A stretch of DNA of 50,733 nt, taken from contig CATYJU010000012.1 in assembly GCA_958407995.1 (NCBI GenBank), forward strand, positions 1-50,733, read 5' to 3'. The position numbers and the translations under genes are program-made. Under the pieces are notes generated by a model. It was given only the letters and a program-made list of their open reading frames with translations, was not told the DNA's origin and ran no database searches. Shown piece by piece: positions 15,514 to 24,418 of this stretch; within the stretch, counting starts at the first letter, position 1; each line of letters starts with the position of its first letter. The stretch is from an uncultured Collinsella sp. (GTDB lineage Bacteria; Actinomycetota; Coriobacteriia; Coriobacteriales; Coriobacteriaceae).

Positions 15514-16950
15514 TTAGAGAAATCTCGAATAAAGCGAATTAAGTTGTTTGCGAGTCGACGGGAAAATCTCGCAGCACAGTGCGTAAACAATCACACACAT
15601 GATTATCCCAGCGATGGTCGGGAGACAGATGCTATCAAGAACCCAGCCAGAGGTGAACATCACGACGGAGCAAGCAAAAATCGGAAGCAAGCGAGCAATC
15701 ATTTTGCCAACAGGGAATTTAATAAAGGCTTTGAGGATGAAGACGTCGATTCCGATGGCTACCAGACGTAAAAGTGAGCTATAGAGCGCAAACTCATTAA
15801 AGTCGAGGGATGCGGCATAGTAAGTTACTGGAACCATGACTAGGAGATAGGAGACCTGCGAGGCAAAGGATAGCTTTGGTCTGCCCTTAGCTCTGAAGAC
15901 CTCGCTTGCATAATAGCCGATCGGAATCACTACGGCACTGCTTAAGGCCCATAGACCAAACATCAAAGAGCCCTCAGACCACTGCGGTCCAAGCACGAGG
16001 CTAGTCACGAAGTCACGGTAAAGAAAAATCCCGAAACCCAGAGGAACGACGAACAAGGCGACCTTTTCCTGCATGTGGAAAAAGGCGAGCTGAAACGATT
16101 CATCGTCACTCTGCCTTCGAGATAGTTCAGCAAATAGCACGGGAGTTGTCGCACTCGTGATGATGCCCATGCCGGTATTAACCATCGAGATTGATGTCTT
16201 GTAAAGACCAAGGTAGTACGGAGTTAACAGGGAGCCTACGATGAAAGTTCCCATCCAAGACGTAAGCCAAATGGAAAACTGCTCGAGAAGCGTCCATGAA
16301 CTGAATGACAGCATCTCCTTCAATTCGGCAAATGAGAAAAAAAGGGAAGGCTTCCAATCCGACTTAAGGGTCAATACTAGAGAATTCACCAAGTTGCCGA
16401 TAATAGTGCCGATCACAAGCGACCAGAAGTCGAAACCGAGAAGCGCTAAGGGTACAGTAACAAACAAAGGGACGAGGGCCACTGCGACCCTGACGACAAA
16501 TAACTCCTTAAAGGAGAAGGCCCTGTGAAACAGCGCAAGCTGGATGCTGCTCAAGGCGGTAAGGGGAAGAGAAGCACAAGCGACGATGAGGACGATTCCA
16601 AGGCCATCGTTGCCCACAAGGGCAGCAAGAGGCTCGTTGAATAAAGCTACGAGAGACCAGAGTGCTAAGGAGACGAACAAGTTCGTCACAAAGGCGACGT
16701 TAGCACTTCGGAAGAGATGGGACTTGTCCCTGAACTCGTGCTGGATGAGGTATTTCTGAAAACCCGCATCCGAAAGCATGTCCGCGAAGCTCGTTACCAT
16801 GGTAACGGTAGCCACAACACCGAAAGCCTCTGGCGCAAGAATATGCGCAAGGGCGATCTGGGTAAGCGGTGATATTAGCTTAACGACCACCTCGGTCACA
16901 AGGGACCATTTGGTAGCCGAAGAAGCCTTTTGAGTTAATTCGTCAGTCAT
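15514..16950 (-). CDS. Polysaccharide flippase, Wzx/MOP family
   Basis: A 478-residue integral membrane protein with about 12-14 hydrophobic helices along its whole length, and an N-terminal TKWSL..V followed by LAHILAPEAFGVVA, typical of the oligosaccharide-flippase (MOP/PST) family. It would move the undecaprenyl-linked repeat unit across the membrane before polymerisation by the EpsG-like protein. The ATG at 16950 sits next to AGGAAG. It begins 10 nt after the end of the ATP-grasp gene, so the two are likely translated from one transcript. No catalytic motif is expected in this family. Confidence 0.9.
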   Translation of the reverse strand: MTDELTQKASSATKWSLVTEVVVKLISPLTQIALAHILAPEAFGVVATVTMVTSFADMLSDAGFQKYLIQHEFRDKSHLFRSANVAFVTNLFVSLALWSLVALFNEPLAALVGNDGLGIVLIVACASLPLTALSSIQLALFHRAFSFKELFVVRVAVALVPLFVTVPLALLGFDFWSLVIGTIIGNLVNSLVLTLKSDWKPSLFFSFAELKEMLSFSSWTLLEQFSIWLTSWMGTFIVGSLLTPYYLGLYKTSISMVNTGMGIITSATTPVLFAELSRRQSDDESFQLAFFHMQEKVALFVVPLGFGIFLYRDFVTSLVLGPQWSEGSLMFGLWALSSAVVIPIGYYASEVFRAKGRPKLSFASQVSYLLVMVPVTYYAASLDFNEFALYSSLLRLVAIGIDVFILKAFIKFPVGKMIARLLPIFACSVVMFTSGWVLDSICLPTIAGIIMCVIVYALCCEIFPSTRKQLNSLYSRFL

Positions 16951-16960
16951 CTTCCTTCAA

Positions 16961-18307
16961 TCATTTTTTCCCAAAAGCTAAGTCAAGATCAATAAAGGAA
17001 CCAAGAAGAGAGTCGTCCGCATCATCTATAGCGCCGAACCCGCCATCGTTGAAAAGCGTAAGCTCGCCGAAGATGAGCCTATCCCCCGCTAAATACCAAT
17101 CAGCGCGCATTTCTGGGAACCCTTCGGTAAGAACTGAGCTGTAATTGAGCATCTCGTTGAGTCTCGAAGGAGCAGGGATCTTATAATTGGACTTGGGTAT
17201 GTCGCCCCATTCGAGATCAGGCAGGGAATCCCAACTTGGAGTGAAATAGTCGCACGTATGGTTGGAAAAACGCCCGCGATGAACTTCGATGAGCTTTGGT
17301 ACGCCATTAAAACAGCTGACCTTATAGTCTGCCGGAGAGTTATCACGTTTCACAATGCCATGGACCCACAATATCGTTGTTTCATTTTGGAAGCACCCCC
17401 CCCCGATACTATCGGGGAGTTGTATCCAGGAGCCGAGCTTTTCATCCCACAAGGAAGGGTCGAACTCCTCAAAACCACCGCCTGGGAAGAATGTCAGTTC
17501 TCCGAAGTAATACTGACCGGCAACCTCATAAAAGTCGGCCCGAACGAACGGAATCTCCTTTGATAGCAGCTCAGCGTCAGAAACCATTTGTTTCAAGCTT
17601 ACAGGTGCTTTCGGAGGAATGTCCGCGTTGGGATAATGCCTGGTAAACGGCAGATGGTTCCATTCGGGGTCGAAGAAATCAACGCGCAAGTCGCCCTCGG
17701 ATCGATCGGTGCAAGTGAACTCGCAGCAGGCCTTTCCATCAAAACACATAATCTTGTAATCAGTCAGATCGCATTTGCCCTCAGCAGGATCAAGATACTC
17801 CTCGGCGAAAACACATGGTTTGACATCCTTATATGGCCACTCTCGAGTACGCCAGAAGTAATTGGTCTTAAGGTGCTTCGCCAATTTCTTCTTCGCAGCA
17901 TCGAGATCAAAGGTGCTTCGGTCGCTGCAGATGGCAACGCCTCCGCAATCGTGATTTGTCTTGAGGACGAAGCGGTCAGGAAGATCGTGGATATCGATAT
18001 CCTCAACTTCCTCCCACATTGCGTAGGTCTTGGTGACATGCTCCACGCCGATACGCTCCGCGACCCAAGGTTTCACTCGATACTTATCCACTAGAGTGTT
18101 ATAAAGGGGGTTCTTATCATGCAATTTAAGCCACTGAAGCTTTTCATTGAATGTCTTTGGATTTTTAAGATCGAGCTTTTCACCAACCGTCCCCCTAAAC
18201 ATTGCCTTTAGATGGGGCTCATCGGGGACCCAATTGGTGAGCCCATATCCAGCAGCAAAAACGTATGCTATCCAAGGGTTATTAATAAACTTTGAAAGCT
18301 TGTTCAC
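16961..18307 (-). CDS. TupA-like ATP-grasp protein with duplicated C-terminal half
   Basis: A 448-residue protein of the TupA-like ATP-grasp group found in capsule and teichuronic-acid operons (usual length ~290-310). The N-terminal part has NPKTFNEKLQWLKLHDKNPL and DKYRVKPWVAERIG, followed by the FVLKTNHDCGG ATP-binding strand. Residues ~182-297 form the usual C-terminal half, ending FGELTFFPGGGFE..D..LGSWIQLP. Residues ~326-441 repeat that half (DYKVSCFNGVP, RADWYLAGDR, FGELTLFNDGGFG, LGSFIDLD). Between the copies, codons 302-304 are nine consecutive G. GTG start at 18307 with GGAG 6 nt away. Members are annotated as glycosyltransferases or sugar ligases; which sugar or amino acid is joined is unknown. 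Confidence 0.85.
   Translation of the reverse strand: MNKLSKFINNPWIAYVFAAGYGLTNWVPDEPHLKAMFRGTVGEKLDLKNPKTFNEKLQWLKLHDKNPLYNTLVDKYRVKPWVAERIGVEHVTKTYAMWEEVEDIDIHDLPDRFVLKTNHDCGGVAICSDRSTFDLDAAKKKLAKHLKTNYFWRTREWPYKDVKPCVFAEEYLDPAEGKCDLTDYKIMCFDGKACCEFTCTDRSEGDLRVDFFDPEWNHLPFTRHYPNADIPPKAPVSLKQMVSDAELLSKEIPFVRADFYEVAGQYYFGELTFFPGGGFEEFDPSLWDEKLGSWIQLPDSIGGGCFQNETTILWVHGIVKRDNSPADYKVSCFNGVPKLIEVHRGRFSNHTCDYFTPSWDSLPDLEWGDIPKSNYKIPAPSRLNEMLNYSSVLTEGFPEMRADWYLAGDRLIFGELTLFNDGGFGAIDDADDSLLGSFIDLDLAFGKK
17396..17404 (-). repeat. Poly-G tract (G9) between the two halves of the ATP-grasp protein
   Basis: Nine G on the coding strand fill codons 302-304 exactly. With eight G the frame reads into a stop about 17 codons on, and with ten G into a stop after about 7 codons. 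Either shift leaves a protein of near-normal family length ending just after the first C-terminal half. Confidence 0.8.
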
Positions 18308-18334
18308 TTGAAACTCCTGAATTACAGTGGATGA

Positions 18335-19417
18335 CTAAATTAAAGTTGCCATACTGTTGGCAAATAAAGCGATGGAGATGGGTACTACGAAATAAAAACT
18401 CAGCACTCGTCCATGTCTGCCAAAACAATGCATCATCAAATAAGGAATAAGAATGGCTAAGAAAATAGAATAATAAGAGAGAACACGTCCCATGATGACC
18501 ATTGAATATGATGCAGCCTGGAGACACAGCGCTAGACTCAGCGCAAAAATAGAGACCTTCACCATTTGAGGACTTTTTTCGAAATCATTCGTATCTCGAA
18601 GCGCGTAAAGAACAACAACCGCCACAAATAAGAGAATGACGAGCATGCTAAAGCTTCCGCCTTCAACATCATATTTAGAACCAACAAAATGAGCATACTG
18701 CGGAAAAATCTTTACAGCCACCATTGCCAAAGCGCGCCCAAGAGCAAGGAAGAGAAAGGAGACAGGAATCGCAATCTTAAGTAAGTGCATTACATCTATT
18801 TTTTTGTAAAACCAGAGAAGAGCGAAGCATATCGATGATGAATGGAAGGCCATGGCAAGAACTATGGTGAGAACAAATGGAATTGGTTTATTAGAGTCGA
18901 TCCAACGAGTTGAAAATAAACAAATCGAAAGAGCAATCATCTGGCGGTAAACGCCTAGGCTATATGCAAAGAGGCTTAAAGCGCAGTAGATGAGAAAGCT
19001 GACATAGGGAGATTCGCTATAGCGTATAAAAAAATCAAATACCAGTGGATAAATCAAAATACCGATAATAAAAAAGAATGCATGGTCAGATAAATAGAAA
19101 TGAGCGCAAATTTTCGTAAGCAGGAAGTAAAGCGGTTCATAATCGTATGGCCATACGAGCTTAGCGGTAAACACCTCACCCCACGAGATGCCCGCATAGT
19201 AATGTAAGGATCCGAGGTAATTTGGATTATCCGCTCCGACTGTAATATCGCGGACAGCCACGAAACAGATAAGGGCGACGCAAAGGCAGGCGGCGTAAGG
19301 CGTCCAGTTAACATCCTTTAGCCCATCGCTCTTTCGGATATCTCCGCCCTCGCAAACGCCCCTATAGATAAGGGCAACGATTCCAGCAATGATGATAAAG
19401 GTTAAATATGGAATCAT
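18335..19417 (-). CDS. EpsG-like polysaccharide polymerase (Wzy role)
   Basis: A 360-residue membrane protein with about ten hydrophobic helices. It carries an EpsG-family pattern: an early RDITVGADNPNYLGSLHYY loop (R..t.G.D...Y), a central YRQMIALSICLFSTRW helix and a MAFHSSSICF segment. EpsG proteins are thought to polymerise repeat units at the outer membrane face of Gram-positive cells. The ATG at 19417 directly follows the stop of the glycosyltransferase gene, with GGAG 9 nt away. Codon use is AT-rich compared with ugd and the epimerase. As only one such protein is present, it is the likely polymerase of this operon. Confidence 0.85.
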   Translation of the reverse strand: MIPYLTFIIIAGIVALIYRGVCEGGDIRKSDGLKDVNWTPYAACLCVALICFVAVRDITVGADNPNYLGSLHYYAGISWGEVFTAKLVWPYDYEPLYFLLTKICAHFYLSDHAFFFIIGILIYPLVFDFFIRYSESPYVSFLIYCALSLFAYSLGVYRQMIALSICLFSTRWIDSNKPIPFVLTIVLAMAFHSSSICFALLWFYKKIDVMHLLKIAIPVSFLFLALGRALAMVAVKIFPQYAHFVGSKYDVEGGSFSMLVILLFVAVVVLYALRDTNDFEKSPQMVKVSIFALSLALCLQAASYSMVIMGRVLSYYSIFLAILIPYLMMHCFGRHGRVLSFYFVVPISIALFANSMATLI

Positions 19418-20557
19418 TTACTGTAACTCCCGAGCGTTATCGTCGGCTCCATAGACCAGGGTAACGAATCGCTTGACTTCTTCATTGATGTCATAACCGG
19501 CATCTGCCATCTGATTTCGTTTATCAACTCTTGCTGCTTCGCCAGCACACAACACCGAATTAACCCAAAGATCAGTATCAGTAAAGGGCAGGAACGCAAC
19601 ATCGCCTGTGACATTTACTTCTCTCGTTACCGTGTCAGAAACGACGCAATGAAGGCCTGCGGCCTGAGCTTCAATTACGACATTTGGCATGCCCTCATAT
19701 AATGATGGCAGAACGAAAACATCGAATGCAGACAATAAAGCCGGGATATCAGAGCGCAGGCCAGTAAAAATGATATTAGAAAGTACTCCCAAAACTTTTG
19801 CTTTCTCACGAATATTGTGCTCAAGCTCTCCCATGCCCACCAACACGAGACGGGCGTCAGATCTTTGTTTTAGTAATTCAGCAAATACTTTAAGAAGGAA
19901 TTCATGGTTCTTCTGAGCAGTAAAGCGCCCAACATGTCCAACAACAAGAGAATTGTCGTTTAAACCGAGTTCATTGCGAATTGACCTACGCATTTCAAGA
20001 GAAAACTGATATTGATTAAGATCAAGAGCATTGTGAAGATATCGAACTTCACCTCGCCTAATGGCTTTAGGACCAAAAGCATATTCGGCAGCAAGGTCAG
20101 AAGGTGCAATCTTTACATCTGCAATTGAGGTCAAAGGGCGGCGAATAGCTTTCTGAATAAACTGACCAATAACACCCTTGCCGTCACTGGCGTTACTTGA
20201 ACGCATAAAAAGTCGAGATGCACCCGCTTTCTTGGCAACCCAGAGATCTATTGCTGAAAGTGCATCCGATCCAATACGAAGCACGTTGGGGCATCCATCA
20301 TCACGAACTGCAAGTGTGAGCTCGCGTCGGTAGGCAGAAAAATCTTTCGTTTTACGAGTGATTCTAAAAACTCTGCCTCCAAGGCGTTCGATTTCGTCTT
20401 CGTAATAGCCTCGCTTATCGCCGGAAACAACAAAGTCCATCTGATAACGCGTTCGATCTAGCTGTCGATACATCTTCATTAAGAATGTTTCAGCACCACC
20501 TGTGTCCATATTCGACACAATGCAGAGCAGTCGCTGAGGTTTATTGTTTGTGCACAT
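19418..20557 (-). CDS. Glycosyltransferase, GT4 family (EpsF-like)
   Basis: A 379-residue GT-B glycosyltransferase from the ATG at 20557, which overlaps the preceding gene's end by 17 nt. An in-frame TTG lies at 20575. The N-terminus has VSNMDTGGAETFLMKMYRQL, typical of GT4 enzymes of the EpsF type. The C-terminal nucleotide-sugar domain has VGHVGRFTAQKNHEFLL, then LVLVGMGELE, then FDVFVLPSLYEGMPNVVIEA with the E-x7-E pair that binds the donor. It adds one sugar of the repeat unit at the cytoplasmic side; donor and acceptor cannot be read from the sequence. Confidence 0.9.
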   Translation of the reverse strand: MCTNNKPQRLLCIVSNMDTGGAETFLMKMYRQLDRTRYQMDFVVSGDKRGYYEDEIERLGGRVFRITRKTKDFSAYRRELTLAVRDDGCPNVLRIGSDALSAIDLWVAKKAGASRLFMRSSNASDGKGVIGQFIQKAIRRPLTSIADVKIAPSDLAAEYAFGPKAIRRGEVRYLHNALDLNQYQFSLEMRRSIRNELGLNDNSLVVGHVGRFTAQKNHEFLLKVFAELLKQRSDARLVLVGMGELEHNIREKAKVLGVLSNIIFTGLRSDIPALLSAFDVFVLPSLYEGMPNVVIEAQAAGLHCVVSDTVTREVNVTGDVAFLPFTDTDLWVNSVLCAGEAARVDKRNQMADAGYDINEEVKRFVTLVYGADDNARELQ

Positions 20558-21623
20558 CGAAATTGCTTTCAACAAGAAGCTTGAATGTCCTCAAGCCCGT
20601 TTCGTACGAGTAGTCGTGCCCCTTGTGAAGGCAAGATTTTTTCATTTCAAGCAGCTGCTTGGGCAGCCTGGGATTAAGTAGGATATCCAGCAACGCCTCA
20701 CGATTGCAGAATTCATACGTCAAGCCCGTTTCGCCTTCTTGGACCATCTCGGCATAACTTGGCCATTGCGACGCAATTACGGGGATACCGGCACAGTAAG
20801 CATCGACCACGGTGCCTGGGACGCCTTCGCCCGGGCACCTCGTTGGAAAGGCCAGGGCAAGGTACCCGTTGAGGACCGAAGTGCTCTCGCCCGCGGGCGC
20901 CACGCCCTTGTAGGCGACCTCGGAGACGTCGCAGTCTGCCATGAGCGCGTGGAAGTGCTCCTTGTACTCGGCTAGGACGTTTCCGTAAATGTCGAGCCTG
21001 AAGGCGCGACGACCAAGCTGGCTGTTCGCCTTGCGCACAGCCCACACGATGTCGTCAATGCCTTTGTCCTCGTAGATGCGGGAGAAGACCGCTAAAGGCC
21101 ATGGCTCACCGGATGGCTTCTCGAGTTCGGAGGATTCGAGAAGTGGCAGGCGCTTGTAGTTATATGCGACGAGCACGTTTTCGAAGCCTTGATCGGTGAG
21201 CAGAGCCTTAACTCGTTGGGACTCAACCAGTATCGCATCGAACGATTTGAGCTTCTTCGTGAGCAAAGACTGTCCGGCTATAAATTCGGCGAGCCACCCG
21301 CCGATGACTGAATACACGACTTTACAGCCATGTCGCTTTCGCAAGTTAATGAGCATCGGCGCAAAGACTTTCAGTCCGTTATGGGCCGGAAGCATAATGA
21401 GGACATCAGAGAACTTCGCGAGTTCAGTACACTCACGAATAAGTGAAATCGGGTGCTTCTGCCACCCACGCGTGTCGACAGATCTGACATTCTCATTCCC
21501 GCAGACATCGCGCAACAACTCGCGGACAGTTCGAGTCTTTACGACCTGACCATCCGCCATGTCGAGCCCCTCAGCAAAGTGTCCGATAATGCCGACCGTC
21601 TTTATCTGTTTAGTTATTTCCAT
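20541..21623 (-). CDS. Glycosyltransferase, GT4 family
   Basis: A 360-residue GT-B glycosyltransferase starting with ATG at 21623. The N-terminal acceptor domain begins with VGIIGHFAEGLDMADGQVVK. The C-terminal half has AVFSRIYEDKGIDDIVWAV, a YGNVLAEY strand, and the donor-binding loop FPTRCPGEGVPGTVVDAYCA. Here the E-x7 spacing ends in D (EGVPGTVVD) in place of the usual second Glu. It lies between the GT2 remnant (25 nt upstream) and the EpsF-like enzyme (overlapping). The sugar specificity is unknown. The middle of the gene is notably GC-richer than its ends, a sign of mosaic descent. Confidence 0.87.
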   Translation of the reverse strand: MEITKQIKTVGIIGHFAEGLDMADGQVVKTRTVRELLRDVCGNENVRSVDTRGWQKHPISLIRECTELAKFSDVLIMLPAHNGLKVFAPMLINLRKRHGCKVVYSVIGGWLAEFIAGQSLLTKKLKSFDAILVESQRVKALLTDQGFENVLVAYNYKRLPLLESSELEKPSGEPWPLAVFSRIYEDKGIDDIVWAVRKANSQLGRRAFRLDIYGNVLAEYKEHFHALMADCDVSEVAYKGVAPAGESTSVLNGYLALAFPTRCPGEGVPGTVVDAYCAGIPVIASQWPSYAEMVQEGETGLTYEFCNREALLDILLNPRLPKQLLEMKKSCLHKGHDYSYETGLRTFKLLVESNFDVHKQ

Positions 21624-21648
21624 CTATAGAAAGCCTTGCCTCGCATGT

Positions 21649-22441
21649 TCAGTCACAGTTGTTGACGTACTTCATCTTCTTGTACGCACCAAAAACCAGA
21701 TTTATGAATGTCCTCCAGCAAGCGAACGGAGCCGACATGCCCTCGCCCTCGTGCCAGAGAACGTAGAGATGAGCGACCTGGCCCCTGAGTCCAACTCCGT
21801 GCGAAACGGAAGACGTTCTCACCCGATATCGCCCGAGCACCTCGGGCAACAGCATGCAGTCAGCTTTCTTGGCCGCCTTCAGCCACATGGCATAGTCGTT
21901 GTGTTTTTTCAGGTCGGCTATCTGCACCAGGCCGACCTCATGCGCATCGTACATTACGGTCAAACACCCTGGCCAGCAATAACGGCGCATGCCTGAGTGC
22001 GTAATTAGCGCAGGCCCCGAGAAGCGACGCCCTTGGGACTCTCCGCCCCTCGTCCATCGTCTCATACTCCGTATATGAGAAAGCGCAGCCGTTTTCCCGC
22101 ATAAACGCGAGCTGTCTCTCTAGCTTCTCCGGCACCCAAATGTCGTCGCTGTCCAGGAAGGCAATCCAGTCTCCCTTCGCCTCCCGCAGGGCACGGTTGC
22201 GCGAACACGCCGCACCCGAGTTGCGCTCGTTTGAGAAAACATGAACACGCGAGTCATCCTTAGCTATGGCCTCAGCGACGGCGAAGGTAGTGTCCGTCGA
22301 GCAATCGTCAACGATCAGCAACTCCCAGTCGCCGTATGTCTGCGACTGTACGCTCTTTATGCTTTCCGCAATAAAGTCTTCAGAGTTGTACGATGGCATT
22401 ACGACGGATACAAGGCCGAACTCCTGAGCGTTTTCCCTCAC
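21649..22441 (-). pseudogene. GT2 glycosyltransferase split by a frameshift
   Basis: The first part starts with GTG at 22441, overlapping the stop of the priming transferase (GTGA). It carries the GT-A core: VSVVMPSYNSEDFIAESI, IVDDCSTD, and FLDSDDIW with the metal-binding Asp residues. After YTEYETMDEGRRVP the frame continues into unrelated residues and stops at 21938. The neighbouring frame then gives SGPALITHSGM, YCWPGCLTVMYDA and NDYAMWLK to 21649, as expected for the rest of the same family. Removing one G near 22030-22032 restores a continuous protein of about 264 residues. No long homopolymer is there, so it looks like a real mutation or a sequencing error rather than a phase switch. 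Confidence 0.85.
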
Positions 22442-23157
22442 TGAATCACGACCGTTTCGTTCAATAGTTTCTTCGCCTGCTCTTGCAGGTCGTAGTACTC
22501 TTCGCACGTCACGCGGCCCTCGGCAAGCAAATAGTCGCCGTAGTCGGCGGAGGTGGCCATGCCGTCCTCGGTAATGCCTTCATGTTTCAAGAAGGCTTTG
22601 GCGAGGGTCTTAAAGAAAATGGCGGCATCACCCGCGAATGTAATATGCTCGATATAGTCCAGGTCGTAGGCAAGCTTGTCATCCCAGGCAATGGCGTTAC
22701 GCCCGTTCACCTGGGCCAACCCAGAAAGACCCGGCCGCACAAAATGGCGCTTGCGCTGTTCGGGCGTCATGAACACCATATCGCGCACCAGCTGCGGACG
22801 CGGCCCGATAATAGCCATCTCGCCTCGCACGATGTTGAGCACCTCTGGCAGCTCATCCAAGCTCGTCGCACGCAAAGCCTTACCAAACCTTGTCAAGCGC
22901 ACCTCGTCGGGCAAAAGATTCCCCTTTTCGTCGCGCTCGTCTGTCATAGTACGAAACTTATACAGCTTGAATATCTTTTCATCCTTGCCCGGGCGAGGCT
23001 GTTTGAACAGCACGGGGCCGCCCAATTTCACACGCACCAGAATTGCCACGATTGCCAGTACCCACCAGAAGAGAATAAGCAGGACAAGAGACAGGCACAG
23101 GTCAATGACCCGTTTACCATAACGTTGGTAGAAAGTTTCGTTACCCGACCTACTCAA
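22438..23157 (-). CDS. Priming glycosyl-1-phosphate transferase (monotopic PGT)
   Basis: A 239-residue bacterial sugar transferase of the WcaJ/PglC type. One membrane helix lies at ~18-40. Then come KFRTMTDERDEKG, LRATSLDELPEVLNIVRGEM, IGPRPQL and RPGLSGLAQVNGRN, the conserved blocks; the DE pair in SLDELP holds the catalytic Asp. It moves a phospho-sugar from a UDP-sugar to undecaprenyl phosphate, starting each repeat unit. The TTG at 23157 overlaps the end of the aminotransferase gene by 8 nt. With the dehydratase and aminotransferase upstream, the first sugar is plausibly a 4-amino-4,6-dideoxy-HexNAc, as in Pgl systems. The C-terminal ~40 residues are an acidic extension. Confidence 0.92.
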   Translation of the reverse strand: MSRSGNETFYQRYGKRVIDLCLSLVLLILFWWVLAIVAILVRVKLGGPVLFKQPRPGKDEKIFKLYKFRTMTDERDEKGNLLPDEVRLTRFGKALRATSLDELPEVLNIVRGEMAIIGPRPQLVRDMVFMTPEQRKRHFVRPGLSGLAQVNGRNAIAWDDKLAYDLDYIEHITFAGDAAIFFKTLAKAFLKHEGITEDGMATSADYGDYLLAEGRVTCEEYYDLQEQAKKLLNETVVIQ

Positions 23158-24403
23158 AACAACGCCTAATCACTTCGATGATCACGTCCTGTTGTTCGGG
23201 CGTCATCTTGTTGTCGGAGGGCAGACAGAGACCACGATGGAAGATATCGGCGCCTACATCCAAAGGCAAGCCATCTGTACCCGTTGCACCGCCGGAAATA
23301 TACGCGTTGGTCTTAGCTCGACCATTGCCCTCGCGCGTTACGAAAGCATTCATGCGATAAATAGGCTGCATGTGCATAGGCTTCCAGATTGGACGACCCT
23401 CGGCGTTAAAGGCAGCAATAGCCTCAAGAATCTCGGTAGGACAGCTCTTGCCAGGCTCGCTTACGTAAAGTGCCTCACTCTCGCCTCGAACCTGTTTGCA
23501 CATTGCGTCAGGGTCTATTAGTAGGCAAGAAAGCCAGAAGTTCGGCTCACAAACGTTAGGGTCATAGGGGTTCATGCTCACCGGCAGACCCTTAAAGCCC
23601 TCTTTGTAACGCATGTAAATAGCCTTCTTTTGGGCAATATGCTCCTCCAGATACGGAATCTGGCCACGCACGACACCGGCAATTACATTGCTCATGCGAT
23701 AGTTATAACCAAGCTCCTCATGCTGGTACCAGGGAGCGGCTTCACGAGACTGGGTTGACCATTTGCGCGTTTTATCGGCTGCCTCTTTGCTATCAGTTAA
23801 AAGCATGCCACCAGCGGAACCGGTAATGATCTTATTGCCGTTAAAGCTAATGGCGCTGATGTCACCAAACGTACCAGTCTGACGACCCTTATACGTGGCG
23901 CCAAGTGACTCAGCAGCATCCTCAACAAGGACAGCCCCGTGCGCATCGCAAATTGAACGAAGCTCTTCGACTTTGCCAGGCGTTCCGTAAAGATGCGCCG
24001 CCACAACGACTTTTGCAGTCGGATGCAGTTCGAAGGCCTTTTCAAGAGCGACGGGATCCATATTCCAAGTGTCTCGCTCAGTATCGATAAATACAGGGAC
24101 ACCGCCCTCGTAAACAACTGGGTTCACCGTTGCGTCGAACGTCATATCGCTGCAAAGGACCTCATCACCGGGCTTAATTCCAGCGAGCTTCATGGCAAGA
24201 TGCAAGGCAGAAGTACCGCAAGAAAGGGCAACGGCATAGCCGCAACCAATCTTTTCGGCCATTTGGCGTTCGATTTCGTTGATATTCTCGCCTACCGTCG
24301 ACATCCAGTTGGTCTCATATGCCTCGGTAATGTATTTGAGCTCATCGCCGTGCATGGTAGGCGAGCTTAGCCAAACCTTGTTCTCAAAGGGCTTAATGTC
24401 CAT
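23150..24403 (-). CDS. DegT/DnrJ/EryC1-type sugar aminotransferase (PglE-like)
   Basis: A 417-residue PLP-dependent enzyme. It has a GTSALHLAMKLAGIKPGDEV cofactor-binding segment at ~64-83, VEDAAESLGATYKG with the Asp that contacts the pyridine ring, and SFNGNKIITGSAGGML with the Schiff-base Lys near 192. PglE-type enzymes convert UDP-4-keto-6-deoxy-GlcNAc to the 4-amino sugar using glutamate. The gene encoding the matching dehydratase is immediately upstream (15 nt). The ATG at 24403 has GGAG 5 nt away. The first ~20 residues (NKVWLSSPTMHGDE) match this subgroup well. Confidence 0.92.
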   Translation of the reverse strand: MDIKPFENKVWLSSPTMHGDELKYITEAYETNWMSTVGENINEIERQMAEKIGCGYAVALSCGTSALHLAMKLAGIKPGDEVLCSDMTFDATVNPVVYEGGVPVFIDTERDTWNMDPVALEKAFELHPTAKVVVAAHLYGTPGKVEELRSICDAHGAVLVEDAAESLGATYKGRQTGTFGDISAISFNGNKIITGSAGGMLLTDSKEAADKTRKWSTQSREAAPWYQHEELGYNYRMSNVIAGVVRGQIPYLEEHIAQKKAIYMRYKEGFKGLPVSMNPYDPNVCEPNFWLSCLLIDPDAMCKQVRGESEALYVSEPGKSCPTEILEAIAAFNAEGRPIWKPMHMQPIYRMNAFVTREGNGRAKTNAYISGGATGTDGLPLDVGADIFHRGLCLPSDNKMTPEQQDVIIEVIRRCFE

Positions 24404-24418
24404 CGTGACTCCTTATCC

